DNA of 64,000 bases, from assembly GCF_010730055.1 (NCBI RefSeq), contig NZ_AP022575.1, positions 2,294,001 to 2,358,000 on the forward strand, written 5' to 3'. Position numbers and translations under genes: made by a program. A model generated the notes under the pieces. It did no database searches, had not been told where the DNA came from, and saw only the letters and a list, made by a program, of their open reading frames with translations. Source of the stretch: Mycobacterium shinjukuense. Its GTDB lineage: Bacteria; Actinomycetota; Actinomycetes; Mycobacteriales; Mycobacteriaceae. How positions within the stretch are numbered: the first letter of the stretch is position 1; every line of letters begins with the position of its first letter. Below, one piece after another: positions 41,897 to 49,998 of the stretch.

Positions 41897-42700
41897 TTAG
41901 ACGGCCGCGGGTTTTGGCATGACGATGGGCTTGATGCCATAGCGCGGCGCGCCGAAGCCCGCGCGGGTGCGTGTGCCCGAGGCCAGCGCCGGCGCCCCGG
42001 GAAGGGCCGTGACCCGGCCGGCTTCCGGTGCGGCAGCGGTCCAGCCCGCGCCCTGCAGCACGCCCGCGCCGGTGCCCGACGCCGCCGGTCCGACCCAACT
42101 GGGCGGCGCCGCCACTGCGCCGATCGACGATGCCTGGCCCAGGCCAGCCGCGAACGGCGCCTGGCCGAGCGCTGCCGCCCCACCCGCCGCGGTCGCCGCT
42201 CCTTCGACGGCTTCGACGGCAGCCACCTCGTTACCGACCTCGGTGGCAACAAGACCGCCGCCCGTCAACGCGAGCAGGTCCGACGCGGCCGAGCCCCAGT
42301 TCCCAACCCCGATGTTGACAATGTTGGCGAGATTGGACAGCCAACTGGGGATCTGCCCAGGGGCGGCGGCGAGGATGCTCGAGAGGCCAGACAAGGGGGA
42401 CGCGGCCGCCGACGAGTTCGCTGCTTCGGTGGCGGCGTATGTCCCGGCGCTGACCTGCAGGGTGTTGACGAACATCTCGTACAGGGCCGTGGCTTCGGCG
42501 CTGACCTGTTGGTACAGGGTGCCGTACGCGGTGAAGAGCGACGCCTGCAGCGCGGATACCTCGTCGGCGGCCGCGGGAAACACTCCTGTGGTGGTCGGGG
42601 CCGCCGAGGCCGCGTTCTGGGCGGTCATCGCCGAGCCGATGGCGGCCAGCTTGCCCGCCGCGGCGGCCAGCTCTTCGGGCTGTGTGGTCAGGAATGACAT
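41897..42700 (-). CDS. PE27: PE family protein (PE27-like) with PPE-like C-terminus
   Basis: A 267-residue protein. The PE domain is MSFLTTQPEELAAAAGKLAA to about residue 100; the ESX secretion motif YxxxE is seen as YAATE after the second helix. Unlike short PE proteins it continues for about 165 residues and ends GAPRYGIKPIVMPKPAAV, nearly the same as the C-terminus of the adjacent PPE protein; a PPSWVGPA motif resembles the SVPxxW region. It should form a heterodimer with PPE43 and be exported by a type VII system. Confidence 0.88.
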   Translation of the reverse strand: MSFLTTQPEELAAAAGKLAAIGSAMTAQNAASAAPTTTGVFPAAADEVSALQASLFTAYGTLYQQVSAEATALYEMFVNTLQVSAGTYAATEAANSSAAASPLSGLSSILAAAPGQIPSWLSNLANIVNIGVGNWGSAASDLLALTGGGLVATEVGNEVAAVEAVEGAATAAGGAAALGQAPFAAGLGQASSIGAVAAPPSWVGPAASGTGAGVLQGAGWTAAAPEAGRVTALPGAPALASGTRTRAGFGAPRYGIKPIVMPKPAAV

Positions 42701-43077
42701 CGATTGCTCCTCGCGTTGCGAATGTGCCCACCTGCACTGGCGGAACGATAACTGTGTGGTTGCTAATCAGTTCCTGTGTGTTTGCTGATTAGACCCTGTG
42801 GATTGAGATCAGGTTAGCGATCCGCACCCGCCCACCGCCGATCGAGAGGCGCCAGTACTAAATCCATTTACGGCTTATTTACGTCGGCGTGGGTGGTTTT
42901 AACACGGTTTTGTGTGCATGTGATGGAAGCTGCCAGGAATGCGCGCGTGGGCACGCCGCGGGGTCTACGGGCACTGCGCTATCGGACGGTCATTGCCGTC
43001 ATCGCGCGGCGGGACCCCCACCGGACCTGTTTGCGGAGTCGGGAGCGGCCTCCTCGTAGGTCCGGCCCGACTTGATG
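42701..43077. other. Intergenic region upstream of PE27
   Basis: About 377 bp without a supported gene. The left part is the PE27 leader and contains an inverted repeat (separate entry). Further right, an AT-rich segment (ACTAAATCCATTTACGGCTT, around 42857) could hold promoter elements. The remainder towards the hicB-like stop is featureless. Confidence 0.5.
42763..42792. promoter_or_regulatory. Inverted repeat CTAATCAG/CTGATTAG upstream of PE27
   Basis: CTAATCAG (42763-42770) and CTGATTAG (42785-42792) are an 8-bp inverted repeat separated by 14 bp, about 63-92 bp upstream of the PE27 ATG. Placement and symmetry suit a regulator-binding site; a short hairpin is the alternative. Confidence 0.45.
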
Positions 43078-43695
43078 TCAGCAATGGGCGAGTGCGCTGA
43101 TCTTGTTCACCTGGCGTTCCATCGCCGCCGCCAAGAGGTCACGCAACGGCGAATCGGGCGTAAGCCCCATCGCCTCGAAACTGGTGGCGGCTTCCTCGGT
43201 CTCGTCGACGGCCTCGGCCCCGACGAGCGACAACCAATCATTTTGGGACTTCCCCGGCGCACGATAGAGCATGGCCAAGATCAGCGAATCGTAGATCGTC
43301 ATCTGGTCCAAGATGCTGCTCAGCGGTGCGTCGGGGGAGGCAGTGACGATCACCGGATCGCCACCAGCCGTCGTGTTGGCGAAGAACCAGTCACGGTCCT
43401 CGGGGTAGGAGGTGATCTGACGCCGCACGTCGCTGAGAACTCCATTAAAGTTGGGATGGTCGATCGGCAGGCGCATCCAGATGCCCAGGTTGCCAATCTC
43501 GCGTTCGACGTACTCACGAACCTCAGGCAAGACATCGGTGTCGAGTGAGAACGCCAGCGCGTCGCGGTACTCAGCGCGCGCTTCGTCCAGACACTTGCCC
43601 CCGCCGATGATGCTCTCTGGCATTGAGTAGAACTGCCACTCTGGGTCATGGGCAGGGTCGAGGCGGTAGATGACGGTTTGCGCCGGCAGCGTCAT
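43078..43695 (-). CDS. HicB-like long antitoxin candidate
   Basis: A 205-residue protein downstream of and overlapping a HicA-type toxin gene (TGATG, one base). The N-terminus resembles the HicB fold (EWQFYSMPESIIGGGKCLDE, then ARAEYRDALAFSLD), but the remaining 140 residues (for example LPIDHPNFNGVLSDVRRQIT and SLILAMLYRAPGKSQNDWLS) are not part of a standard HicB. No DNA-binding motif is obvious. Role as antitoxin is inferred from the gene pair. Confidence 0.6.
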   Translation of the reverse strand: MTLPAQTVIYRLDPAHDPEWQFYSMPESIIGGGKCLDEARAEYRDALAFSLDTDVLPEVREYVEREIGNLGIWMRLPIDHPNFNGVLSDVRRQITSYPEDRDWFFANTTAGGDPVIVTASPDAPLSSILDQMTIYDSLILAMLYRAPGKSQNDWLSLVGAEAVDETEEAATSFEAMGLTPDSPLRDLLAAAMERQVNKISALAHC

Positions 43696-43952
43696 CAGCT
43701 CACCTCACTTCGCGCTTCGGCCTCGGTGAGACCGATGTCTTCAATTAAGACACGCCGGACGTTACTCCCGCTAACGTCGGCATTGTCATGGTATGCGAAT
43801 GTGAATTCTCTGTTCCGTCCTCGATACTGCCGGTGGCTGCCTGACCTGTGGATAGGTGACCCGCAATGCTTCTCGATAATGCGCGCCAGCCTTGACCCGC
43901 GCAACGACGGCCACCGTTCAGCCACAGGTGGCCCGCCGCCGAGATTTCCCAT
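43695..43952 (-). CDS. HicA-type mRNA interferase toxin
   Basis: An 85-residue protein with a HicA (dsRBD-like) core: SLRGSRLARIIEKHCG, then the catalytic-type GSHRQYRGRNREFTFAYHDN, then NVRRVLIEDIGLTEAEA. HicA toxins cleave mRNA using the His of the GSH motif, which is present. ATG 43952 (MGNLGGGPP) is chosen; an in-frame ATG at 44000 would add 16 residues. Toxin-first order followed by a HicB-like gene is the usual arrangement for hicAB. Confidence 0.72.
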   Translation of the reverse strand: MGNLGGGPPVAERWPSLRGSRLARIIEKHCGSPIHRSGSHRQYRGRNREFTFAYHDNADVSGSNVRRVLIEDIGLTEAEARSEVS

Positions 43953-44091
43953 TGAGTCACAACGCGGATGATAGCTATGCCGCGGGTCGAACTGGCGCAT
44001 TTGTGTCGGGGCTATCGTGCCGGTGCCGGATCATGGTGGCATGACGTTGCGGCTGACGGTGTAGAACTCCCGCGCTGACTGGCGGGCGCCG

Positions 44092-44397
44092 ATGGCCAAG
44101 GTTCTGGCGCTAATCGATGACGCGCACGTTCTCCCGAACAACGACTCACCCAGAGGGGCGCGATCTCTCCCGATCCTCGCCGAGGAGGAACTGGCCTGCG
44201 CAAAGGTTCTGTACGACACCGCCGTTCACGCCTGGCAGGGCAACGCCGAGACCGTCGAGTTAATGAAGGCGTCGGGTACCGCGGGCAGTGATGACAGCGT
44301 GCAAGCCCCGCACACGATGGTTCTGCCGCACGCCCATCCCAACCCCTGGGCCGAGTTCACCGAGCAACTAAACCGCCCCAACGACGAGGACGGCTGA
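44092..44397 (+). CDS. Hypothetical protein, unrecognised
   Basis: A 101-residue open frame, MAKVLALIDDAHVLPNNDSP onward, with an acidic helical middle (ILAEEELACAKVLYDTAVHA) and a C-terminus PNPWAEFTEQLNRPNDEDG. Composition is protein-like, but no family is recognised and there is no clear ribosome-binding site. It lies between the HicA gene and the flavodoxin-like gene, transcribed away from the first and towards the second. It may be a remnant. Confidence 0.35.
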   Translation: MAKVLALIDDAHVLPNNDSPRGARSLPILAEEELACAKVLYDTAVHAWQGNAETVELMKASGTAGSDDSVQAPHTMVLPHAHPNPWAEFTEQLNRPNDEDG

Positions 44398-44410
44398 CCG
44401 GGCGGGCATA

Positions 44411-44863
44411 TCAGCCCATCAACGTCGCGGCGACCGTCGCGCCGAGGTTCCAGCACGCCTCGACATCCGCCTTGGTCGGCTTGCCCATCACCACAACCGT
44501 TTCCGCCGCCTTCACCCAGCCCAGCCCAGCGGTGATGCCGTCGATGGCGCGCTCGGCTCCCTCGGTGCCCTCATTGCCGTGCAGGTAGACACCGAACGGA
44601 CGCCCGCGCGTCGAGTCGAGCAGCTGGTAATAGGCGCAGTCGAAGGCGTGTTTCAGGGCACCGCTGAGGTACCCGAGGTTGGCCGGGGTGCCCAAAATGT
44701 AGCCGTCGGCCTCCAGCATCTCGACCGGCGAGACCGTCAGCGCCGGCCGTCGCACGACCTGCACGCCCTCGATCTCGGGGTCGGTCGCCCCGGCGATCAC
44801 CGCCTCGAACATCTCCTGGCAATGCGGCGACGGGGTGTGGTGCACCACCAGCAGCGTGGTCAT
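44411..44863 (-). CDS. Flavodoxin-like / NADPH-dependent FMN reductase-type protein (Rv2771c-like)
   Basis: A 150-residue flavodoxin-fold protein. The FMN phosphate loop is VVHHTPSPHCQEMFE; the segment ADGYILGTPANLGYLSGALK is the typical second FMN loop, and GVYLHGNEGTEGAERAI follows. Probably an FMN-binding oxidoreductase or quinone reductase; partner unknown. Its ATG overlaps the stop of the upstream membrane-protein gene by 4 bases, so it belongs to the dapB operon. Confidence 0.85.
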   Translation of the reverse strand: MTTLLVVHHTPSPHCQEMFEAVIAGATDPEIEGVQVVRRPALTVSPVEMLEADGYILGTPANLGYLSGALKHAFDCAYYQLLDSTRGRPFGVYLHGNEGTEGAERAIDGITAGLGWVKAAETVVVMGKPTKADVEACWNLGATVAATLMG

Positions 44864-45309
44864 TGGCGCGCCTGCAGCTCGACGGCCGTCTTCATGGCTT
44901 CCCGCGCGCGCCGGCGATCCCCCGCGTAGTCGTAGGCCCGCGCCAGCCGGTACCAGCGGCGCCAGTCATTTGGGTCACGTTCCAACTCGGTGCGCACGGT
45001 GCCGAACAGCGCGTCGGCCGCGTGCCGCTCGATGCGGCCCGACGGGCGCCGCGGCAGCGCGCTGACGTCGAGTTCCATGCCATCCTTTGCGATCAGCTGG
45101 GCCAGCCTCTGGTGGGCGAACCCGGCGCGCAGGGTGGCGATCATGGCCCATAGCCCGATGCCGGGCATGATCAGCAGGGCCAGCCCCAGGCCGATGGCCG
45201 CCCCCCGGCCCGAGGCGATCATGGCGACGGCGAGCCGGCCCAGCATGACGAAGTAGACCAGCATCGCCGCGCACATGAACGCGGTGAGCAATTGGATGCG
45301 CACGCTCAT
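44860..45309 (-). CDS. Membrane protein with TPR-like C-terminus (Rv2772c-like)
   Basis: A 149-residue protein: two membrane helices (LLTAFMCAAMLVYFVMLG and AIGLGLALLIMPGIGLWAM), then a cytosolic helical part with RDPNDWRRWYRLARAYDYAG and DRRRAREAMKTAVEL, like a single tetratricopeptide repeat. ATG 45309 overlaps the dapB stop by 4 bases and its own stop overlaps the next gene, so dapB, this gene and the flavodoxin-like gene are translationally coupled. Function unknown. Confidence 0.83.
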   Translation of the reverse strand: MSVRIQLLTAFMCAAMLVYFVMLGRLAVAMIASGRGAAIGLGLALLIMPGIGLWAMIATLRAGFAHQRLAQLIAKDGMELDVSALPRRPSGRIERHAADALFGTVRTELERDPNDWRRWYRLARAYDYAGDRRRAREAMKTAVELQARQ

Positions 45310-46043
45310 CGCAGATCGAGCAGGGGCTCGAGGCCGACGGTCAGGCCGGGTCGTTCGCGGATGCGGCGCACCGCCAACAGCACACCGGGCACAAACGAGG
45401 TGCGGTCGAGGCTGTCGTGGCGGATGGTCAGCGTCTCTCCCGTGGTGCCGAACAGCACCTCCTGGTGAGCCACCAGTCCGGCCAGCCGCACGGCGTGCAC
45501 CGGGATGCCGTCGACGTCGGCGCCACGGGCCCCGGGCAGGCTGGTGCTGGTGGCATCGGGGTTGGGCGGCAAGCCCTTTCGGGCCTCCGCGATCAGTTTC
45601 GCGGTCCGCGCAGCGGTGCCGGATGGGGCGTCGGCCTTGTACGGGTGATGTAGCTCGATGACCTCGGCCGAGTCGAAAAACGGCGCGGCCCGTTTGGCGA
45701 AATGCATGCACAGCACCGCCCCGATCGCGAAGTTGGGCGCGATCAGCACTGCGGTGTTGGGCTTTTCGGCTAGCCAGCACTCCACCTGGCGCAGGCGCTC
45801 CTCGGTGAAGCCCGTGGTACCCACCACGGCATGAATCCCGTTGTCGATCAAGAACTTCAGATTGCCCATCACCACGTCGGGATGGGTGAAGTCGATGACG
45901 ACCTCGGTGTGGGCGTCGGTCAGCAGGCTCAGCGGATCACCGGCGTCCACCTCCGCGGACAGGGTCAGATCCTCGGCGGCTTGCACAGCCGCGACCATCG
46001 TCGTCCCGACTTTGCCCTTGGCTCCCAGCACGCCTACCCGCAT
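45306..46043 (-). CDS. dapB: 4-hydroxy-tetrahydrodipicolinate reductase
   Basis: A 245-residue NAD(P)H-dependent reductase of the lysine/diaminopimelate pathway. Rossmann motif VGVLGAKGKVGTTM at the N-terminus; the substrate-binding signature is ELHHPYKADAPSGTA with the catalytic His and Lys; VVIDFTHPDVVM and GTTGF contact the cofactor. Starts at MRVGVLGAKG. It acts after DapA, also encoded in this window but in a different operon. Confidence 0.96.
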   Translation of the reverse strand: MRVGVLGAKGKVGTTMVAAVQAAEDLTLSAEVDAGDPLSLLTDAHTEVVIDFTHPDVVMGNLKFLIDNGIHAVVGTTGFTEERLRQVECWLAEKPNTAVLIAPNFAIGAVLCMHFAKRAAPFFDSAEVIELHHPYKADAPSGTAARTAKLIAEARKGLPPNPDATSTSLPGARGADVDGIPVHAVRLAGLVAHQEVLFGTTGETLTIRHDSLDRTSFVPGVLLAVRRIRERPGLTVGLEPLLDLR

Positions 46044-46422
46044 GGGTGAAGCCTACTGCGACCGCAGTTTCGGGCTGTAGCTGGCACTTTGGGCGCAATT
46101 GTGGGCCATCGACGATGGCGGCGTGCTCCGTAAGGAGCCAGCGATGCCCGTCCTCGTCCACACCGTCCTTGCCGGACCGCGGGCCGTCGGGCCACCGCTC
46201 ACCGGTCGCGGGGCCGATCCGGGTCCCCCATCGTCGGCGGCGGGCGCCTTCTGGTCGCGCGTTCGTCGCGGGTTCGACGTCGCCCGTTCGTCGCGGGTTC
46301 GACGGCACGCGTCATCCCGTCGCGCCGGGCGGGCGCGGCCAGGTTTATCCACAGTTGGGTGTCTATCCACAGCCGGTCGCTGCGCGGTGATGTCTGCGGG
46401 CTGGCCGCGCTATTGTTCGAAC
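46044..46422. other. Intergenic region dapB / DUF222-HNH gene
   Basis: About 379 bp between divergent genes. It contains a 20-bp direct repeat, CGTTCGTCGCGGGTTCGACG, at about 46259-46278 and 46283-46302. The DUF222 reading frame stays open through most of it, but this part has no family similarity, so it is taken as leader. No RNA gene is visible. Confidence 0.5.
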
Positions 46423-47796
46423 ATGAGTTCGATGACGGTAGCCGCGCCGCCGCAGGTGGCCGCCGCGTTCGACGCCCTGGATGCGGCCGTGGCCGCAATC
46501 GGGCAACTGCACCTTGATGTCCTTGAGCCCGCGGTGCGGCTGCGCGCGCTGGAACGCCTGGAAACCTCGCGCCGACGCCAGATCGCGGTCAGCCACGACA
46601 TGATCGCCAGCCTGGAACGCGAGGATCCCGCTGACATCGGCGGCCCGGCCCACAAGGTGATCGCCGACTGGCTGCGCATCAGCTGTGCGGAGGCCCGCCG
46701 CCGGCTGCGCGACGTCACCGAGCTGTCCCCGCGGGTGACGCTGACCGGTCAACAGCTGCCCCCGCACCTGCCGGCCACCGCACAGGCCTGGCGCGCGGGC
46801 CTGCTCGACGGGCAGCACCTGCGGGTGATCCAGACCTTTGTTCACGACCTGCCCGAGGCCACACCCGCCGACACCGTCGCGCGCGCCGAACGTTTCCTGG
46901 CCCACCACGCTACCCAACTCCGCCCCGACCAGCTGGAAAAAGTCGCCCACCGGTGCGCGTTGCTGATCAACCCGGACGGGAAGTTCTCCGACGCCGACCG
47001 CGCTCGCCAGCGCGGCTTCAGCTGGTGCGCTCAGCGACCCGATGGCATGAGCATTGGCAAGCTAATCGCCACCCCCGAGCTGCGCGCCAACCTCGATGCC
47101 TGGCTGGCGCGCTTCGCCGCCCCCGGCATGTGCAACCCCGACGACCAGAAGCCCTGCGTCGACGGCCAACCCGCCGACGACGCCGCCCGCAGTGACCGGC
47201 GCAGCCCCGCCCAGCGCCAACACGACGCCCTCAACGCGCTGGTCCGCGGCCAGCTCGGCGACCCCAAACTCGGCGCCCACAACGGACTACCGGTCACCGT
47301 CATCGTCTCCACCACGCTGGCCGAGCTGACCTCCGCCGCCGGGCGCGCGGTCACCGGCGGCGGCACTCTACTGCCCATGGCCGACCTGATCCGCATGGCC
47401 AGCCACGCCTACCACTATCTGGCCATTTTCGACGAACACCAAAGTCGCCCACTGTATCTGGGCCGAACCCGCCGCATTGCCTCACCCGACCAGCGGGTGG
47501 TGCTCTACGCCCAGGATCGCGGCTGCACCCACCCCGGCTGTGACGTCCCCGGCTACTGGTGCCAAGTCCACCACACCGACGACTGGGCCACCGGCGGCCG
47601 CACCGACATCGACAAGCTCACCTTCGCCTGCACACCCAACCACCAACTCGCCGGACAAGGATGGCGGACCACCAAACGCCCCGACGGCCGCACCGAATGG
47701 ATCCCCCCAACCCGACTCGACCACGGCCAACCCCGCACCAACGATTACCACCACCCCGAACGCCTGTTCAACGACGAGGAACGAGCTGGCCCGTAA
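46423..47796 (+). CDS. DUF222 / HNH endonuclease domain protein (13E12 family)
   Basis: A 457-residue member of the actinobacterial 13E12 repeat family. The DUF222 part covers about residues 20-320 (LRALERLETSRRRQIAVSHD; ELSPRVTLTGQQLPPHLPAT). A C-terminal HNH nuclease motif is clear: CTHPGCDVPGYWCQVHHTDD then NLTFACTPNHQ-type spacing (KLTFACTPNHQLAGQG). These genes occur in many copies in mycobacteria and behave like selfish or mobile elements, but no terminal repeats or transposase are seen. ATG 46423 is chosen because similarity begins there. Confidence 0.88.
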   Translation: MSSMTVAAPPQVAAAFDALDAAVAAIGQLHLDVLEPAVRLRALERLETSRRRQIAVSHDMIASLEREDPADIGGPAHKVIADWLRISCAEARRRLRDVTELSPRVTLTGQQLPPHLPATAQAWRAGLLDGQHLRVIQTFVHDLPEATPADTVARAERFLAHHATQLRPDQLEKVAHRCALLINPDGKFSDADRARQRGFSWCAQRPDGMSIGKLIATPELRANLDAWLARFAAPGMCNPDDQKPCVDGQPADDAARSDRRSPAQRQHDALNALVRGQLGDPKLGAHNGLPVTVIVSTTLAELTSAAGRAVTGGGTLLPMADLIRMASHAYHYLAIFDEHQSRPLYLGRTRRIASPDQRVVLYAQDRGCTHPGCDVPGYWCQVHHTDDWATGGRTDIDKLTFACTPNHQLAGQGWRTTKRPDGRTEWIPPTRLDHGQPRTNDYHHPERLFNDEERAGP

Positions 47797-47863
47797 CGCT
47801 GCGCCCGCACCACCGCGTATCTAGGCTTGGATGATTCCAGGCGCAACCGGCGGAGGTGCTCAG

Positions 47864-48376
47864 GTGAAACCCGGCGACATCCGGATCCGGGAGGCCAAAC
47901 CGGCCGATTTCGCCAAGGTCGCGAAGATGCACTATCCGGTGTGGCGACAGTCCTGGACCGGAATCCTGGAAGCGCATGTCCTCGACATGCTCGCGCAGCC
48001 GAATCGCTGGGCCACAGAGCTCTACCCGCAAACCCTCAACCGCCGCGGGTGGGCCATGTGGATCGCCGAGTCGGGCGGCCAGACACTCGGCATGACCATG
48101 TTCGGGCCGGACCCGGCAAGGCTTGACGAAATTCAAATCGACGCGCTCTACATCGCAGAGCACAGCCAACGACACGGCATCGGTGGCCGCCTGCTCACCA
48201 AAGCCCTGCGCTCGAATCCCTCAGACGACGTGATCCTGTGGTGCGCGGAGAAAAATCACAAAGCCCGCAGCTTCTACGAGAAGAAGAACTTCGAACTTGA
48301 CGGCCGCACCTTCGCGTGGAAACCCCTGCCCGGCGTCAGTGTGGCCCACGTGGGCTACCGGCTTAGGCGTCGATGA
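47864..48376 (+). CDS. GNAT acetyltransferase (Rv2775-like)
   Basis: A 170-residue GNAT enzyme from GTG 47864 (VKPGDIRIREAKPADF). The acetyl-CoA loop is EHSQRHGIGGRLLTKAL and the late strand is CAEKNHKARSFYEKKNFELD, the common N..A..FYEK.GF pattern. Substrate unknown. An upstream in-frame ATG at 47831 would add 11 residues with no family similarity. Confidence 0.85.
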   Translation: MKPGDIRIREAKPADFAKVAKMHYPVWRQSWTGILEAHVLDMLAQPNRWATELYPQTLNRRGWAMWIAESGGQTLGMTMFGPDPARLDEIQIDALYIAEHSQRHGIGGRLLTKALRSNPSDDVILWCAEKNHKARSFYEKKNFELDGRTFAWKPLPGVSVAHVGYRLRRR

Positions 48377-48514
48377 CCACCCGCCCGCCCTTCGCCCGCG
48401 ATACACAGACCAGCATCTCGTCGTCACCCTCGGCGATGCGCCCGCGACGATCCAGACGTGCAGCACCCGCCTCGATCGCGCGAGTTCCAGCTCGACGGGA
48501 ACGCCGTCGGCCGC
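48366..48514 (-). pseudogene. C-terminal relic of a ferredoxin-domain oxidoreductase (Rv2776c-like)
   Basis: The last codons on the minus strand read EGDDEMLVCVSRAKGGRVVI followed by DA and a stop, the typical end of 2Fe-2S ferredoxin domains in phthalate-dioxygenase-reductase-type proteins. The segment just before is out of frame (for example GVPVELELARS in another frame), and nothing of the reductase domains remains. M. tuberculosis has the full gene Rv2776c at this position. Confidence 0.65.
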
Positions 48515-49978
48515 TCAGCCGGCCGCGGTGCGCACACGCAGGTGGTAATGCCCGGGATCGGGGTTGGCCAGCATGGCGCGGTGCTTGGCCGGCGTGAACG
48601 GCCACACCTCGGGCACCCCGTCCTTACCCAGATACCAGCTGTCGCAGCCGGTGGTCCACACGGTGTTGGGCATCGCGGCGCGCAGTTCGGCGTTGAACGT
48701 CTCGGTCGCCGCCGTTGTCGGCTCCACCGTGTCGAATTCGCGTCGGCGCCACCGTTGGATCCACCGCAGGATGTGCTCGGCCTGCGATTCGGCGACCGCC
48801 GTGAGCGCGAAATTGCCCACCGGGCTGTGCGGGCCCAGCATCATAAAGAAGTTCGGAAACCCCGGCATCGCGACGGTCTGGTGAGCGCGTGGACCGTCGC
48901 GCCACACGTCCTCGGCCACGATGCCGTCGCGGCCGATCAGTTGCATCGGCCGAAAGAACGCGTGGCTGTCGAAGCCGGTGGCCAGCACGATGACGTCCGC
49001 CTCGTGCAACACGCCGTCCGCGGTCACGATGCCCCGGCGTTCCACGTGGTCGATGCCGGCGGTGACCAGCTCGGCGTTGTCGCGCTGGATCGCCCGGTAA
49101 AACCCGCCGGACATCACCAGCCGTTTGCACATCGGCGTGTAGTCGGGGGTCAGCGCCCGCCGCAACGCCGGGTCGCGCACCTTGCGCAGCCCGGCGCGAC
49201 ACAGCGCGCCCATCAGCTTTCGCCGCAAGCCGGGCTGGGTCACCGCGGCCGCGAAGGTCTCAAACATGTGGCCGTACACCCGGTAGGCCAACCGATCAAG
49301 CCACGGAACGGCCCGATGGGTGAGGCGGGTGAATCGCGAGTACCGCGGGTTGGGCAGCCGCAGCACCCACTGAGCGGTGCGCTGAAACAGCATGACCGTG
49401 CCCGCCACGTCGACGAGACCACACACCAGCTGGATGCCGGTGGATCCGGTGCCGATCACCGCGATGCGCCGCCCCCGCAGCCGCACGCCGTGGTCCCAAC
49501 GCGCAGAGTGAAAGACGTCGCCGCCGAAGTCGTCCAACCCGGCGATCGATGGCACCCGGGGATGATGCAGCACCCCGGTCGCCGAGATGAGAAAGTCGAC
49601 CGACGCCTGGGTGCCCGCGTCGCTGCGCAACACCCAACGACCATCCTCGAATCGGGCGCTGACGATTTCGGTGCCGAACCGAATCCGGTCGCGCAGCGCG
49701 AAACGGTCCGCCACGTCGCACAGGTAGGCCTGGATTTCACCGCCGGGCGAGAACAGATGCGTCCAGTCCGGGTTGGTGGCGAAGCTGTACTGATAGAACC
49801 GCGACGGAACGTCACAACTCAGGCCGGGATAGGTGTTCTCCCGCCACGTCCCGCCCACCTCGTGCGCCTTCTCGTAGATGGTGACATCGTCAATGCCATT
49901 GCGCAGCAGCGCGATTGCGACGCACAAGCCGGACATGCCGGCCCCCACCACCGCCACGGCTGGGTCACGTGTGGTCAT
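48515..49978 (-). CDS. Flavin-containing monooxygenase (Baeyer-Villiger type)
   Basis: A 487-residue class B flavoprotein monooxygenase. FAD motif VVGAGMSGLCVAIAL at the N-terminus, NADPH motif AVIGTGSTGIQLV in the middle, and the fingerprint FGGDVFHSARWDHG, which fits FxGxxxHxxxW with Asp where Pro is usual. GGTWRENTYPGLSCDVPS is a family block. Substrate unknown; relatives oxidise ketones or activate ethionamide. It is the first gene after a SRPBCC gene, with 20 bp between them. Confidence 0.9.
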   Translation of the reverse strand: MTTRDPAVAVVGAGMSGLCVAIALLRNGIDDVTIYEKAHEVGGTWRENTYPGLSCDVPSRFYQYSFATNPDWTHLFSPGGEIQAYLCDVADRFALRDRIRFGTEIVSARFEDGRWVLRSDAGTQASVDFLISATGVLHHPRVPSIAGLDDFGGDVFHSARWDHGVRLRGRRIAVIGTGSTGIQLVCGLVDVAGTVMLFQRTAQWVLRLPNPRYSRFTRLTHRAVPWLDRLAYRVYGHMFETFAAAVTQPGLRRKLMGALCRAGLRKVRDPALRRALTPDYTPMCKRLVMSGGFYRAIQRDNAELVTAGIDHVERRGIVTADGVLHEADVIVLATGFDSHAFFRPMQLIGRDGIVAEDVWRDGPRAHQTVAMPGFPNFFMMLGPHSPVGNFALTAVAESQAEHILRWIQRWRRREFDTVEPTTAATETFNAELRAAMPNTVWTTGCDSWYLGKDGVPEVWPFTPAKHRAMLANPDPGHYHLRVRTAAG

Positions 49979-49998
49979 GCGCGCCGCGGGTCTGTTCG

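Noticed and set aside
46099..46422. 108-codon N-terminal extension of the DUF222/HNH protein
   Set aside because: The frame is open, but it contains a direct repeat, is rich in Arg/Pro/Gly and shows no family similarity; the ATG at 46423 fits the family.
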